Assembly: GCA_934272845.1 (NCBI GenBank)
Contig: CAKQSF010000010.1
Coordinates: 4,026-68,025, forward strand
Source of the DNA: an uncultured Prevotella sp.
Lineage (GTDB): Bacteria; Bacteroidota; Bacteroidia; Bacteroidales; Bacteroidaceae
DNA length: 64,000 nt
Direction: 5' to 3'
Within the stretch, counting starts at the first letter, position 1. Each line of letters opens with the position of its first letter. The translations under genes and the position numbers were made by a program. The notes beneath the pieces were generated by a model that was given only the letters and a program-made list of their open reading frames with translations, made no database searches and had not been told where the DNA came from. Below, piece by piece: positions 53,599-63,132 of the stretch.

Positions 53599-55668
53599 TT
53601 ATTTCCTTAATTCAGGGTATTGTATTCTAGTGTGGTATATGCTCTTAAGCCTTTCTATGAGCACACGTTTTGCAGTGGCAATGTCGCGGAATGTAATAGG
53701 ACACTCTTGGAAGAAACCTTCGTTTACCTGGGCGTCTATTATGCGGTTTACCACGTTAGAAATAGTAGTCTCCGTATATTCAGGCAGTGAGCGTGACGCA
53801 GCCTCAACGCTATCAGCCATCATCAAGATGGCCTGTTCACGGCTGAAGGGGTTAGGTCCAGGATAGCGGAAAGGTGTATCGTCAATAATCTCGTCAGGAT
53901 GCGCGTTCTGGTAGGTTGTGTAGAAATACTTGGCAAGTCCGCATCCATGGTGTGTCAGGATGAAGTTGCTTATTACGTCGGGTATGCCATACTTCTTAGC
54001 AATCTTTACGCCTTCAGTAACATGGCTTATAATAATCTGTGCGCTCTCCTTGGGCTGCATACGTGTATGCGGATTTACACCTGCTTGGTTTTCCGTGAAG
54101 AAAACAGGGTTGGTCATTTTGCCGATATCATGATAGAGTGCCGCAGTCCTAACCAACAGACTTTTTGCACCGACCTCGTTGGCTATGGCTGAGGCGAGGT
54201 TACTGACGGTGATAGAATGCTGGAATGTTCCTGGTGCCACTTCGGATAGTTTTCGGAGCACATCGCGATTGATGTCCGACAGTTCAAAGAGAGTTACTGG
54301 TGATATGAAGCCGAATGTTTTCTCAACAACGAACATCAGTGGGTATGTGAGCAGTAGCAGAACACCGTTGCAGATAAAGGTGAAGTAGGGATGACGCAGT
54401 GCTTCGAAGGTGATGTCTTTATTGTCAAGAAACTTCACTATGGTGTATGTCAGGATGCAGGTTAGTGCCACGAATATAGCAGTGTTGAACATCTGTGATC
54501 GGCGAGACAACTCACGCAGGGCACAGATGGCAACGACACCAGCGCTGAATTGTACCAGAATGAATTCAAATTTCTCACTGACCGCTGCAGCACATATCAG
54601 TACCATGACAATGTGAGCCATGAAGGCAGTACGTGAATCAAGAAACACACGTATAAACATCGGTACTATGCACAGAGGAAGAATGAAGATGTTGCGTGGG
54701 TCGAGGCGCATCATCAAGGCATTCATCATAGGGAAAATGGTGAGAAGGGTGAAGACCATGGCAAGCGAACGGGGTTTGTCGAGGTAGTCTCGGCGGAAGA
54801 ACACCATGTATGTAAGGAAAAACAACATGAGTGTCATAACGTAAAGCCACTGTATGCCATTAGTGCGCAGCAGTTCGTAAGGTCCTTTGTGAGCCTCGGT
54901 GCTAATGAAGTCGTTGTAACTGTCAATCATACGCGCTTTCTCGTCAGTTACAATGTCGCCTCGGTTGATTATTTCCTGTCCCTGTTTCATTACGCCAGAG
55001 TTTGTAGGAACCATAGATATAATGTCCTGCTTGGCTAGTTTACTGCGTCTTGCGTCAAAACTAACGTTAGGTACAAGATACTCGTTAAGGTTACATTTCT
55101 TTAACTCCTCACGATATTTCTCAAGTCTTTTGTCTGCGAATAGCGATTCGTAAGCCTTTTTAGTAGTGTACATATCCTTCACAGTAGTGCGTTGGGCCTG
55201 TTGGTAGTTGACCAACATGAAGGTGAAAAGGCTATCTTTCGCATATGCCTGTTGGTAGTCATCCTGACGCATAATTCCCCTGTTGTAAATGGTGGTCATA
55301 GCATTTGCCACCAGTTGCATGGCGTAAGCGGAAATGCCAGGCATGCCTTCCCCATATTTTTCAAGGAAAAGTGAGGTATGCTTCCTGCCAATGTTGTCAT
55401 TACGGGTGTAGTAGGGGAGGTATTCATTGTTTAATGCCTCTTGTTGTTCCTGTTCTACAATCTTGGGGTCTTTCTGTATCAGAATCTGACCAGGAGAAAT
55501 CAGTTGCGGATTCATCCATGGTTCGTTGATAGTATATGTAAGTCGTGGCTTCTCAGTGTTAGGCATTACCAGCACTACTAATGATACAGTAATGATGAGT
55601 ACGCCCAGCGTAGCCAGTATAGATTTAATGTTAGACAACTTGGATGTTGTCACGTTTTCCATAGCCAT
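53599..55668 (-). CDS. 7TM-HD family metal-dependent phosphohydrolase (PgpH-like, HDIG domain)
   Basis: The protein has 689 residues. An N-terminal helix (residues about 14-33) is followed by an extracytoplasmic 7TMR-HDED-like domain (to about 275), about seven membrane helices (about 275-445: WLYVMTLMLFFLTYMVFF, MAHIVMVLICAAAV, NGVLLLLTYPLMFVV), and an HD domain with the metal residues in ALYHDIGKMTNP and LTHHGCGLAKYF. Relatives such as PgpH degrade cyclic di-AMP at the inner membrane (family knowledge). Substrate use here is inferred. The start could also be the Met two codons later. It is the first gene of the operon and diverges from gltX. Confidence 0.92.
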   Translation of the reverse strand: MAMENVTTSKLSNIKSILATLGVLIITVSLVVLVMPNTEKPRLTYTINEPWMNPQLISPGQILIQKDPKIVEQEQQEALNNEYLPYYTRNDNIGRKHTSLFLEKYGEGMPGISAYAMQLVANAMTTIYNRGIMRQDDYQQAYAKDSLFTFMLVNYQQAQRTTVKDMYTTKKAYESLFADKRLEKYREELKKCNLNEYLVPNVSFDARRSKLAKQDIISMVPTNSGVMKQGQEIINRGDIVTDEKARMIDSYNDFISTEAHKGPYELLRTNGIQWLYVMTLMLFFLTYMVFFRRDYLDKPRSLAMVFTLLTIFPMMNALMMRLDPRNIFILPLCIVPMFIRVFLDSRTAFMAHIVMVLICAAAVSEKFEFILVQFSAGVVAICALRELSRRSQMFNTAIFVALTCILTYTIVKFLDNKDITFEALRHPYFTFICNGVLLLLTYPLMFVVEKTFGFISPVTLFELSDINRDVLRKLSEVAPGTFQHSITVSNLASAIANEVGAKSLLVRTAALYHDIGKMTNPVFFTENQAGVNPHTRMQPKESAQIIISHVTEGVKIAKKYGIPDVISNFILTHHGCGLAKYFYTTYQNAHPDEIIDDTPFRYPGPNPFSREQAILMMADSVEAASRSLPEYTETTISNVVNRIIDAQVNEGFFQECPITFRDIATAKRVLIERLKSIYHTRIQYPELRK

Positions 55669-55792
55669 AGTGATGATGGTTTAATTTTGTTAGTTTTATT
55701 ATATAGCCAACTTTCGACTGCGAAAATACAAAAAAAAAACGGTTCCGGCTATAAAAACAACGAAAAAGTTAGTAGTTACGGGATTTATTTGC

Positions 55793-55800
55793 TAACTTTG
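55793..55800 (+). promoter_or_regulatory. -7 box of gltX
   Basis: TAACTTTG followed by CAA, 66 nt upstream of the ATG. The -33 region has only GTTAG, so the match is partial. Confidence 0.6.
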
Positions 55801-55865
55801 CAACAAAATACACTTATCTGGCTTTATATAACCAATAAAAGAAGAATATAGATTACAATATTTTT

Positions 55866-57383
55866 ATGAACGCAAGAAAAGTAAGAGTGCGCTTTGCACC
55901 GAGTCCAACAGGTGCGCTGCATATCGGCGGTGTACGTACAGCCTTGTTTAATTATTTATTTGCTCGCCAGCATGGTGGAGAACTCATATTCCGCATAGAA
56001 GATACTGACTCTAACCGTTTTGTGCCAGGAGCCGAGGACTATATTATAGAGTCTTTCCGTTGGTTGGGCATAACCTTCGACGAAGGCGTAAGTTTTGGAG
56101 GTGACAAAGGACCATACAGACAGAGTGAACGCAGAGAGATATATAAGAAATACGTACAGCAGTTGCTCGATAACGATAAGGCGTATATCGCTTTTGACAC
56201 CCCAGAAGAATTGGAGGCTAAGCGTAACGAGATAAAGAATTTTCAGTATGATGCCCATACTCGTTTGCAGATGCGTAACTCACTTACACTTTCAAAGGAG
56301 GAGGTTGACGAACTCATCTCTGACGGAAAGCAGTATGTTGTACGCTTTAAGATACAGCCAGGCGAGGAAGTGCTCGTAAACGACTTGATACGCGGTGAGG
56401 TTCGTATCAAGACAGATATCCTTGACGACAAGGTGCTCTATAAGAGTGCAGACGAATTGCCTACATATCATTTGGCGAATATTGTGGATGACCACCTTAT
56501 GGAGATATCACACGTAATACGAGGTGAGGAATGGTTGCCGTCAGCCCCATTGCATGTACTGCTTTATCGTGCCTTCGGTTGGGAGGACACCATGCCACAG
56601 TTTGCTCATTTGCCATTGCTCCTAAAGCCTGAAGGCAAAGGAAAACTCTCTAAGCGTGATGGTGACCGCTTGGGCTTCCCAGTGTTCCCATTAGAGTGGC
56701 ACGACCCTAAGACTGGGGAGGTAAGTTCTGGTTATCGTGAGAGTGGATACTTCCCAGAGGCTGTTGTAAACTTCCTCGCTCTTTTGGGATGGAATCCTGG
56801 CACAGAGCAAGAGGTCTTTTCACTTGAAGAATTGGTAAAGGCTTTTGACATATCAAGATGTTCTAAGGCTGGCGCCAAGTTCGATTACAAGAAGGGAATA
56901 TGGTTCAATCATGAATATATGCTGATAAAGTCTGCCGATGAGATAGCACGACTCTTTGCACCAATCGTGGCTAACAACGGTGCTAATGCAAGCATGGAGC
57001 AGATAACAAAGGTAGTAGAGATGATGAAAGATCGTGTAAACTTTGTACAAGAGTTATGGCCTTTGTGCTCATTCTTCTTCTATGCTCCAGACCGTTATGA
57101 TGAGAAAACCGTCAAGAAACGCTGGAAGGAGAATTCGGCTGAGGTAATGAAAGAATTGGCACAGGTACTGCAGAATGTAGAGGACTTCTCTGTAGAGGGA
57201 CAGGAAACTGTCGTTATGGCATGGATAGAAAGCAAGGGTTACAAACTCGGAGAGGTAATGAATGCCTTCCGTTTGTGTCTTGTAGGCGAAGGAAAAGGAC
57301 CAGGCATGTTCGACATCAGTGCATTCCTTGGTAAGGAAGAGACCATAAACAGAATAAATAAAGCAGTAGAGGTGCTCGGATAA
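55866..57383 (+). CDS. gltX: Glutamyl-tRNA synthetase
   Basis: The protein has 505 residues, class I. It charges tRNA-Glu. The HIGH-type motif is in [21 protein letters not shown], and the KMSKS-type motif is [11 protein letters not shown]. The anticodon-binding C-terminal part runs from about 330. No second paralogue (GlnRS-like) is in the window. waaA follows after 3 bp. Confidence 0.97.
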   Translation: MNARKVRVRFAPSPTGALHIGGVRTALFNYLFARQHGGELIFRIEDTDSNRFVPGAEDYIIESFRWLGITFDEGVSFGGDKGPYRQSERREIYKKYVQQLLDNDKAYIAFDTPEELEAKRNEIKNFQYDAHTRLQMRNSLTLSKEEVDELISDGKQYVVRFKIQPGEEVLVNDLIRGEVRIKTDILDDKVLYKSADELPTYHLANIVDDHLMEISHVIRGEEWLPSAPLHVLLYRAFGWEDTMPQFAHLPLLLKPEGKGKLSKRDGDRLGFPVFPLEWHDPKTGEVSSGYRESGYFPEAVVNFLALLGWNPGTEQEVFSLEELVKAFDISRCSKAGAKFDYKKGIWFNHEYMLIKSADEIARLFAPIVANNGANASMEQITKVVEMMKDRVNFVQELWPLCSFFFYAPDRYDEKTVKKRWKENSAEVMKELAQVLQNVEDFSVEGQETVVMAWIESKGYKLGEVMNAFRLCLVGEGKGPGMFDISAFLGKEETINRINKAVEVLG

Positions 57384-57386
57384 TAA

Positions 57387-58622
57387 ATGTATAACATATT
57401 ATTATATCTATACGAGTTGGGTATCATTGTTGCCACACTTTTCTCTGACAAGGTAAAGAAAATGTGGAAAGGAGAACGTGATGCTTTCAAACTCTTGAAA
57501 GAAAAGGTTGACCCAGAGGCGCAGTATGCATGGTTTCATGCTGCGTCCTTGGGTGAATTTGAGCAAGGTAGGCCTATTATAGAGGAATATCGTAGGGTAT
57601 TTCCTCAGCACAAGATATTGTTAACGTTCTTCTCTCCTTCTGGTTACGAGGTGAGAAAAAATTATGATGGCGCTGATATTGTGTGCTATCTTCCTATAGA
57701 TACGCCAACGAACGCATTACGTTTTTTGAGAACAGTGCGTCCAGTTGTGGCTTTTTTTATCAAGTATGAGTTCTGGTACAATTATCTTCATATCCTTCGT
57801 CATAGGAATGTGCCAGTATATAGCGTAAGTAGCATATTCAGGAAGGAACAAATTTTCTTCAAATGGTATGGCTATCAGTACAGGCATGTATTGAAATGCT
57901 TCACCCATTTCTTTGTACAGAATGAGGAAAGTAAAAGACTTCTTGCTACGCTTGGTATGAATAATGTCATTGTTACGGGCGATACCCGTTTTGATAGAGT
58001 TATTCAGATTGCCAAGGAAAGCAAGAGTATACCAGTCGTTAAGGCGTTTAAGAATGGTAAAAATGTGTTTGTGGCAGGCAGTTCATGGCTTCCTGACGAG
58101 CAGATATTCTTGCCTTACTTTGCCAAGCATCCAGATTGGAAGGTTATTATAGCACCGCATGTTATAGACGAGAGTCATCTTGAGCAGATTATGAAGTTGC
58201 TTGAAGGACGAAAAGTCTTGCGTTATACCCAGATTGATGCAGATGATGTTAACATAATAGGGGAGGCAGAGGTACTCATTATAGACTGCTTCGGACTGCT
58301 GTCATCCATATATAAATATGGTAATGTGGCATACGTAGGTGGTGGATTTGGCGTAGGAATACATAATTTGCCAGAGGCTGCGGTGTGGAATATACCTGTA
58401 ATCTTTGGTCCTAACCATCAAAAGTTCCAAGAAGCGAAAGAGTTAAAGGAATGTGGTGGAGGTATTTCTATTAACGATGCTAATGATTTCCAGAAGGTAA
58501 TGGATGAATTTATAGCGTCAGAAGAACAACTTACTGCGGCTGCCAATGCTGCTGGAACTTATGTAAAGTCACGCTCAGGAGCAACAGAGAAACTACTTGA
58601 GATATTAAAAAAGAGGGCGTAG
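57387..58622 (+). CDS. waaA: 3-deoxy-D-manno-octulosonic acid transferase
   Basis: The protein has 411 residues. It adds Kdo to the lipid A precursor at the inner membrane. The N-terminal membrane anchor (LLYLYELGIIVATLF) precedes the GT-B fold: WFHAASLGEFEQGRPIIE, PIDTPTNALRFLRTVRPVVAFFIKYEFWYNYL, and the C-terminal VAYVGGGFGVGIHNLPEAAVWNIPVIFGPNHQKFQEA. It starts 3 bp after gltX, so they share one transcript. It completes the lipid A-Kdo functions found with lpxA, C and D elsewhere in the window. Confidence 0.95.
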   Translation: MYNILLYLYELGIIVATLFSDKVKKMWKGERDAFKLLKEKVDPEAQYAWFHAASLGEFEQGRPIIEEYRRVFPQHKILLTFFSPSGYEVRKNYDGADIVCYLPIDTPTNALRFLRTVRPVVAFFIKYEFWYNYLHILRHRNVPVYSVSSIFRKEQIFFKWYGYQYRHVLKCFTHFFVQNEESKRLLATLGMNNVIVTGDTRFDRVIQIAKESKSIPVVKAFKNGKNVFVAGSSWLPDEQIFLPYFAKHPDWKVIIAPHVIDESHLEQIMKLLEGRKVLRYTQIDADDVNIIGEAEVLIIDCFGLLSSIYKYGNVAYVGGGFGVGIHNLPEAAVWNIPVIFGPNHQKFQEAKELKECGGGISINDANDFQKVMDEFIASEEQLTAAANAAGTYVKSRSGATEKLLEILKKRA

Positions 58623-58645
58623 CACAATGCTGTGCCCTCTAAATC
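58612..58645 (+). terminator. Possible weak terminator after waaA
   Basis: AGAGGGC (58612-58618) and GCACA pair with TGTGC and CCTCT (to 58640), with a bulge. Only a broken T run follows. It includes the waaA stop codon. Confidence 0.4.
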
Positions 58646-58731
58646 TTTAAGTAATTAAGTTTTTTATCCACTTTTCTATATTAGTGATCTTATTTTACTA
58701 TTATAAGTAAGAATTAAAACAGCCTAAGTCT

Positions 58732-60273
58732 ATGTTAGTAAAGACGTATAGTGCCGCAGTAAACGGCTTAGAAGTTAATATTGTTACGATAGAGACAAGC
58801 GTAGAATCGGGACAGAGCACAGTGCTTACGGGGTTGGGGGATGAGGCTGTAAAAGAAAGTCTAAGCCGCATTCGTACTGCTTTCGTATACAATCATTATA
58901 AATATCCGAATAAAGGTATCACTATAAACCTTTCTCCTGCTAACCTGCGTAAGGCAGGTTCGGGCTTTGATCTTCCTATAGCAATAAGTCTTTTGGCTGC
59001 AAATGGTGGGATGATCGACGATATGTTGAATGATTACCTGCTGATGGGAGAATTAGGTCTTGATGGAAAATTGAAGCCTGTTAAAGGGGCTTTGCCTGTA
59101 GCCATATTGGCAAGAAAACTTAAGTACAAAGGATTTATCGTACCTAAGGAGAACGAAATGGAGGCGGCTGTAGTTAATAACCTTGATGTTTATGGCATGG
59201 AAACATTCCAAGAAGTGGTACAGTTTCTCTCTGGGCAGATAGATAGAAAGCCAATGGTCTTTGATACACGTAAGGTTTTCTATGAGCAACAATACAAGTG
59301 CGAACTTGATTTTATTGACGTTAAGGGACAAGAGAATGTAAAACGTGCTATGGAGGTGGCTGCTGCGGGTGGCCATAACCTAATAATGGTTGGTCCTCCT
59401 GGGTCAGGTAAAAGTATGGTAGCAAAGCGATTACCGAGCATTTTGCCTCCCTTAACGTTAGCAGAGAGTTTAGAAACTACTCAGATATATTCTGTTGCCG
59501 GTAAGTTACCTGCAGGAACATCCTTGATTTCGCAACGTCCGTTCCGTGCTCCACATCATACTATTTCGCAAGTTGCCCTTGTTGGCGGGGGTAACACACC
59601 GCAGCCAGGAGAGATAAGTCTTGCGCATAATGGTGTATTGTTTGCAGATGAATTACCCGAATTTAACAAAGCGACGCTTGAAGTACTTCGTCAGCCATTG
59701 GAAGATAGGCATGTTACCATAACAAGGTCTAAATATTCTGTGGATTTCCCTTGCTCATTCATGTTTGTGGCGAGTGCTAATCCTTGTCCATGTGGCTACT
59801 ATGGAGACCCGACCCACAATTGTATTTGTACCCCATCACAAAGACATCGTTATATGTCTAAGATTTCAGGACCTCTTATGGACAGAGTAGATATTCAGTG
59901 CGAGATACAGCCAGTCCCTTTTAAGGATATATCATCTGTCAAGGAAGGGGAGAAAAGTGAACAGATAAGAGAGAGGGTTATCAATGCTCGTAAGATACAA
60001 GCGGAACGCTATAAAGATTTTAAGGGAATACACTGTAATGCCCAGATGACCGAGAGCATGATACACCAGTTTGCTGAACCTGATGAGGAAGGAATAGAAA
60101 TGTTACGTGTTGCAATGGAGAGAATGTCGCTTTCTGCACGTGCTTATAACCGAATATTGAAGGTTGCACGTACGATTGCCGATTTGGATGCATCTCCTAA
60201 TGTAAGGTTATCACACCTTGCAGAGGCTATAAGTTACCGTAACCTTGACCGAGGAGATTGGGCTGAGAGATGA
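58732..60273 (+). CDS. ComM/YifB-like Mg-chelatase family AAA+ ATPase
   Basis: The protein has 513 residues. The N-terminal Lon-S5-like domain (residues about 1-165: VNIVTIETSVESGQSTVLTGLGDEAVKES, INLSPANLRKAGSGFDLPIAI) is followed by the AAA+ core: Walker A VGPPGSGKSMVAKRLP, RPFRAPHHTISQVALVGGG, Walker B-like LFADELPEF, and VASANPCPCG with a cysteine-rich stretch (CGYYGDPTHNCICTPSQ). E. coli and Haemophilus relatives help branch migration in natural transformation or DNA uptake (family knowledge). The role here is inferred. It follows waaA by 109 bp with no strong promoter seen. Confidence 0.93.
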   Translation: MLVKTYSAAVNGLEVNIVTIETSVESGQSTVLTGLGDEAVKESLSRIRTAFVYNHYKYPNKGITINLSPANLRKAGSGFDLPIAISLLAANGGMIDDMLNDYLLMGELGLDGKLKPVKGALPVAILARKLKYKGFIVPKENEMEAAVVNNLDVYGMETFQEVVQFLSGQIDRKPMVFDTRKVFYEQQYKCELDFIDVKGQENVKRAMEVAAAGGHNLIMVGPPGSGKSMVAKRLPSILPPLTLAESLETTQIYSVAGKLPAGTSLISQRPFRAPHHTISQVALVGGGNTPQPGEISLAHNGVLFADELPEFNKATLEVLRQPLEDRHVTITRSKYSVDFPCSFMFVASANPCPCGYYGDPTHNCICTPSQRHRYMSKISGPLMDRVDIQCEIQPVPFKDISSVKEGEKSEQIRERVINARKIQAERYKDFKGIHCNAQMTESMIHQFAEPDEEGIEMLRVAMERMSLSARAYNRILKVARTIADLDASPNVRLSHLAEAISYRNLDRGDWAER

Positions 60274-60352
60274 TAACGTTGTACAATCGTATTCTATTTT
60301 TTCTCTTATTGCCAATAGAATAACCATATAATATGTGCGTGTATAACATCAC

Positions 60353-60418
60353 AAAAAGAAAATAGCGACTTCACGAAAAGAAAACAGCGATTTGGCAAAA
60401 AGGAAATAGCGATGAAGA
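60353..60418. repeat. 22 bp tandem array, family D (three units)
   Basis: Units begin at 60353, 60375 and 60397, each 22 bp, sharing an A-rich start and AGCGA (core AAAAAGAAAATAGCGA). The last unit continues into the left arm of a terminator hairpin. Confidence 0.7.
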
Positions 60419-60446
60419 AACATAACCATTCTTCATCGCTATTTTT
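60404..60446. terminator. Terminator between the comM-like gene and the PNPOx-like gene
   Basis: AAATAGCGATGAAGAA (60404-60419) pairs perfectly with TTCTTCATCGCTATTT (60429-60444), followed by T. The left arm is the third unit of the 22 bp array. It can serve both converging genes. Confidence 0.85.
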
Positions 60447-60448
60447 AT

Positions 60449-60976
60449 TTATTCCATGCGTTGCCATTTCATCTCTTCTCCGTCCTTGTCGTATTCCTTA
60501 CGTTTGCCAGTAGGCTTTTCCGTAAGTCTTATTCTTACAACGGTTGTTCTTGAGAGACTCCTTGCAATGCTTGCATCGAAAGCATCCATATTTTGAGGCA
60601 GAAAACGCTCACAAATGGCACGTAAAGCCAATACCTTTTCTTCCTCGTTAGTAACAATTTCTGCTTTACCAAAAGCAACAGCCGATTTGTACTGTACGGT
60701 AAAAGATAAGTCTTTAGGACCGACAGTGGGCTGACAACGTGTTACTGCTGACAGACATACGTTAGGATTCTGACGTATTGCATTCAGTTTGTCCCCTTCG
60801 TTGGCGCAATGAAAATACCAAGTATTATCATCCGTGCACGCTAAAGATAAGGGAATACCATATGCTGTACCATCTTCACGTGTGAAACTAACAGTGATAT
60901 AAGGTGCTTTACGCATTATCTGTAAAGCCCATTTGCTGTCCATTTCTCTACTTTTCTTTCTCATTACCTTGCGCAA
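60449..60976 (-). CDS. Pyridoxamine 5'-phosphate oxidase-like flavin-binding family protein
   Basis: The protein has up to 175 residues; the next in-frame Met lies four codons later. The split beta-barrel fold of the PNPOx/NimA-like group is seen in MRKAPYITVSFTREDGTAYGIPLSLA, WYFHCANEGDKLNAIRQNPNVCLSAV, TVQYKSAVAFGKAEIV and VVRIRLTEKPTGKRK. Members bind FMN, and some reduce nitroimidazoles (NimA). Function here is unknown. Its start overlaps the synthase gene by about 29 bp, so it is probably the last gene of the leu transcript. Confidence 0.82.
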   Translation of the reverse strand: MRKVMRKKSREMDSKWALQIMRKAPYITVSFTREDGTAYGIPLSLACTDDNTWYFHCANEGDKLNAIRQNPNVCLSAVTRCQPTVGPKDLSFTVQYKSAVAFGKAEIVTNEEEKVLALRAICERFLPQNMDAFDASIARSLSRTTVVRIRLTEKPTGKRKEYDKDGEEMKWQRME

Positions 60977-62528
60977 TTATTTCTTTTACAGATAAAGGAT
61001 AACTCTCTTCTATCTGGTTGAGCATCTTAATCGTAGCCTTGATAGCCGCCTCAGTCTGGTCAGCATCAAGCGCACGAGTACGTAATGTCTTCCCATCCTT
61101 CATGCGCCAAGTAATCTGTGTCTGCACGAGAGCGTCAGTACGTCCACCTGGTGGGATAGAAACAGAGTAGTTCTCCAGCATAGGGAACGTTCTGTTCAGC
61201 GTCTCCTTATATATATGTCGCAGCGCCTTAACGAAAGCATCATATTGTCCGTCGCCCGTAGCGTCAGCCTCAAAGCGCATACCGTCAATTTCAATCTTGA
61301 TGCAGGCGTGTGGCTTCAGACCGTAAGAAAGGCTCACCATATATCCCTTAAGCCTGATTCTCTCTTCTGGAGCAGAGTGTTTCAAGACGTCAGCCACAAT
61401 GAATGGCAGGTCATCCTGCGTAACAAGAGCCTTGCGGTCGCCTAGTTCTGTGATACGTTGTGTAACACGCTTGGTCTGCTCGGGAGTTAGTTCTAAGCCT
61501 AATTCCTGCAGGTTGCGCTCAATGTTTGCCTTACCTGAGTTCTTGCCGAGGGCATACTCACGCTTTCTTCCGAAACGTTCAGGCATGAGAGCGTTGCAAT
61601 AAAGGTTATGCTTATTGTCGCCATCAGCGTGTACCCCAGCCACCTGAGTGAACACGTTTTCACCAACTATAGGCTGATTTGCGGCGATAGCGATGCCAGA
61701 ATATCCTTCTACGAGGTGACTAATCTCGTTGAGCATATTCTCCTGGATATTGGTTTCAATGCCACATTGGTCGTGAAGCACAGCCTGAACAGACGCTAAC
61801 GGAGCGTTACCACAACGTTCGCCCAGTCCGTTTACAGTGCAATGCAAACCTGTTGCGCCATTCATTACGGCTGCAAGAGAGTTGCCTACAGCGAGGTCGT
61901 AGTCGTTATGGGCATGGAAGTCAAAGCGTATCTCAGGGAATCGGGTAGTGATGTCCTTAAAGAAACGTCCTGTCATCTCAGGTGTCAGCACTCCGAGAGT
62001 GTCAGGAAGCAGAAAACGCTCAATGCCCTCACCCTTCAATGCGTCAACCATATGGTACACATAGTCAGGTGAGTCCTTCATACCGTTGCTCCAGTCCTCA
62101 AGGTAAAGGTTTACGGTAAAGCCTTTGCTGTGAGCGTATGCTATAGTCTTTTTGATGTCAGCGATATGCTCGTCAGGTTCCTTGTGTAGTTGATGAAAGC
62201 AATGGCGGTATGACCCCTTAGAGAGAAGATTAATCACCTTGCCTTCACAGTCAGCAATCCAGTCTACCGATTTATTGCCGTCAACAAAGCCCAGCACTTC
62301 TACTGCGTCCAGTTTTCCCAACTGTTTAGCGTAGCGGCAAATCATCTTCACCGCATCTTTTTCACCTTCTGACACACGGGCAGAGGCAACCTCAATCCTG
62401 TCTACCTTTACATCGCGTAGCAACATACGTGCGATGCTCAGTTTTTCATGAGGAAGAAATGACACTCCGTTGGTTTGTTCACCATCACGGAGTGTCGAAT
62501 CCATTATTTCGATTCTTTGTTTTCCCAC
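60948..62528 (-). CDS. 2-isopropylmalate synthase / citramalate synthase-like protein
   Basis: The protein has 526 residues from a proposed GTG start at 62528, giving MGKQRIEIMDSTLRDGEQTN. This keeps the first barrel strand (RIEIMD). The ATG at 62504 (TAATG, one base overlapping the leuD stop) would delete it. A longer frame to 62591 reads only the leuD shadow. The TIM barrel has DSTLRDGEQ, HAHNDYDLAVGNS and the metal/loop segment NGLGERCGNAPLAS. The C-terminal LeuA-type regulatory domain is seen in IPPGGRTDALVQTQITWRM and LDADQTEAAIKATIKML. This variant sits after leuCD in Bacteroidetes. Whether it uses ketoisovalerate or pyruvate is not decided here. Confidence 0.88.
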   Translation of the reverse strand: MGKQRIEIMDSTLRDGEQTNGVSFLPHEKLSIARMLLRDVKVDRIEVASARVSEGEKDAVKMICRYAKQLGKLDAVEVLGFVDGNKSVDWIADCEGKVINLLSKGSYRHCFHQLHKEPDEHIADIKKTIAYAHSKGFTVNLYLEDWSNGMKDSPDYVYHMVDALKGEGIERFLLPDTLGVLTPEMTGRFFKDITTRFPEIRFDFHAHNDYDLAVGNSLAAVMNGATGLHCTVNGLGERCGNAPLASVQAVLHDQCGIETNIQENMLNEISHLVEGYSGIAIAANQPIVGENVFTQVAGVHADGDNKHNLYCNALMPERFGRKREYALGKNSGKANIERNLQELGLELTPEQTKRVTQRITELGDRKALVTQDDLPFIVADVLKHSAPEERIRLKGYMVSLSYGLKPHACIKIEIDGMRFEADATGDGQYDAFVKALRHIYKETLNRTFPMLENYSVSIPPGGRTDALVQTQITWRMKDGKTLRTRALDADQTEAAIKATIKMLNQIEESYPLSVKEIIAQGNEKEK

Positions 62529-63127
62529 TTTACAATCTTGTCTTGGTTCTCCAGCAAGAAGTCGATGTCGTCGAGACCATTTTCGAGACAATACTTCTTG
62601 TAAGAGTTTATCTCAAATTTTTCAGAGTGACCAGTTGCCTCATTGGTAACTGTCTGGTTAGGAAGGTCTACCGTAACGATAGCGTTAGCATCCTTCTCTA
62701 CTGTAGCGAAGAGTTCTGCCTGAAACTCTGGTGTTACGATAACAGGGAGCACGAAGCAGTTAAGGAGGTTGTTACGGTGAATATCTGCGAATGAAGAAGA
62801 TATTACAACGCGTACTCCGTAACCAGCGATAGCCCAAGCGGCGTGTTCACGTGAAGAGCCAGAGCCCCAGTTCTTACCACCGATAATGATTTCGCGAACC
62901 CCCTCAGAAGGCTTCTCGTTGAATGGAGCCTTGTTCATAATGAAGTCTGCAACAGGCTTGTTGTCAGCGTCAAAACGAATGTCGTGCATGAAAGCATCGC
63001 CATAGAACTTAGGGTCACGAGTAGTGAAGGCGAGGTAACGAGCAGGGATGATGTTATCAGTATTATTGTTGTCAATAGCTATTGGTAAGCAGGTTGACTT
63101 AATGATATTAAATTTTTTATTAGCCAT
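62504..63127 (-). CDS. leuD: 3-isopropylmalate dehydratase small subunit
   Basis: The protein has 207 residues, swivel domain of the aconitase family. N-terminal STCLPIAIDNNNTDNIIPARYL, the key loop IIIGGKNWGSGSSREHAAWAIAGYGV, and ISSSFADIHRNNLLNCFVLPV are typical. It forms the leucine-pathway isomerase with LeuC, which ends 5 bp upstream. It overlaps the start of the synthase gene downstream. Confidence 0.96.
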   Translation of the reverse strand: MANKKFNIIKSTCLPIAIDNNNTDNIIPARYLAFTTRDPKFYGDAFMHDIRFDADNKPVADFIMNKAPFNEKPSEGVREIIIGGKNWGSGSSREHAAWAIAGYGVRVVISSSFADIHRNNLLNCFVLPVIVTPEFQAELFATVEKDANAIVTVDLPNQTVTNEATGHSEKFEINSYKKYCLENGLDDIDFLLENQDKIVKWENKESK

Positions 63128-63132
63128 GTTAC

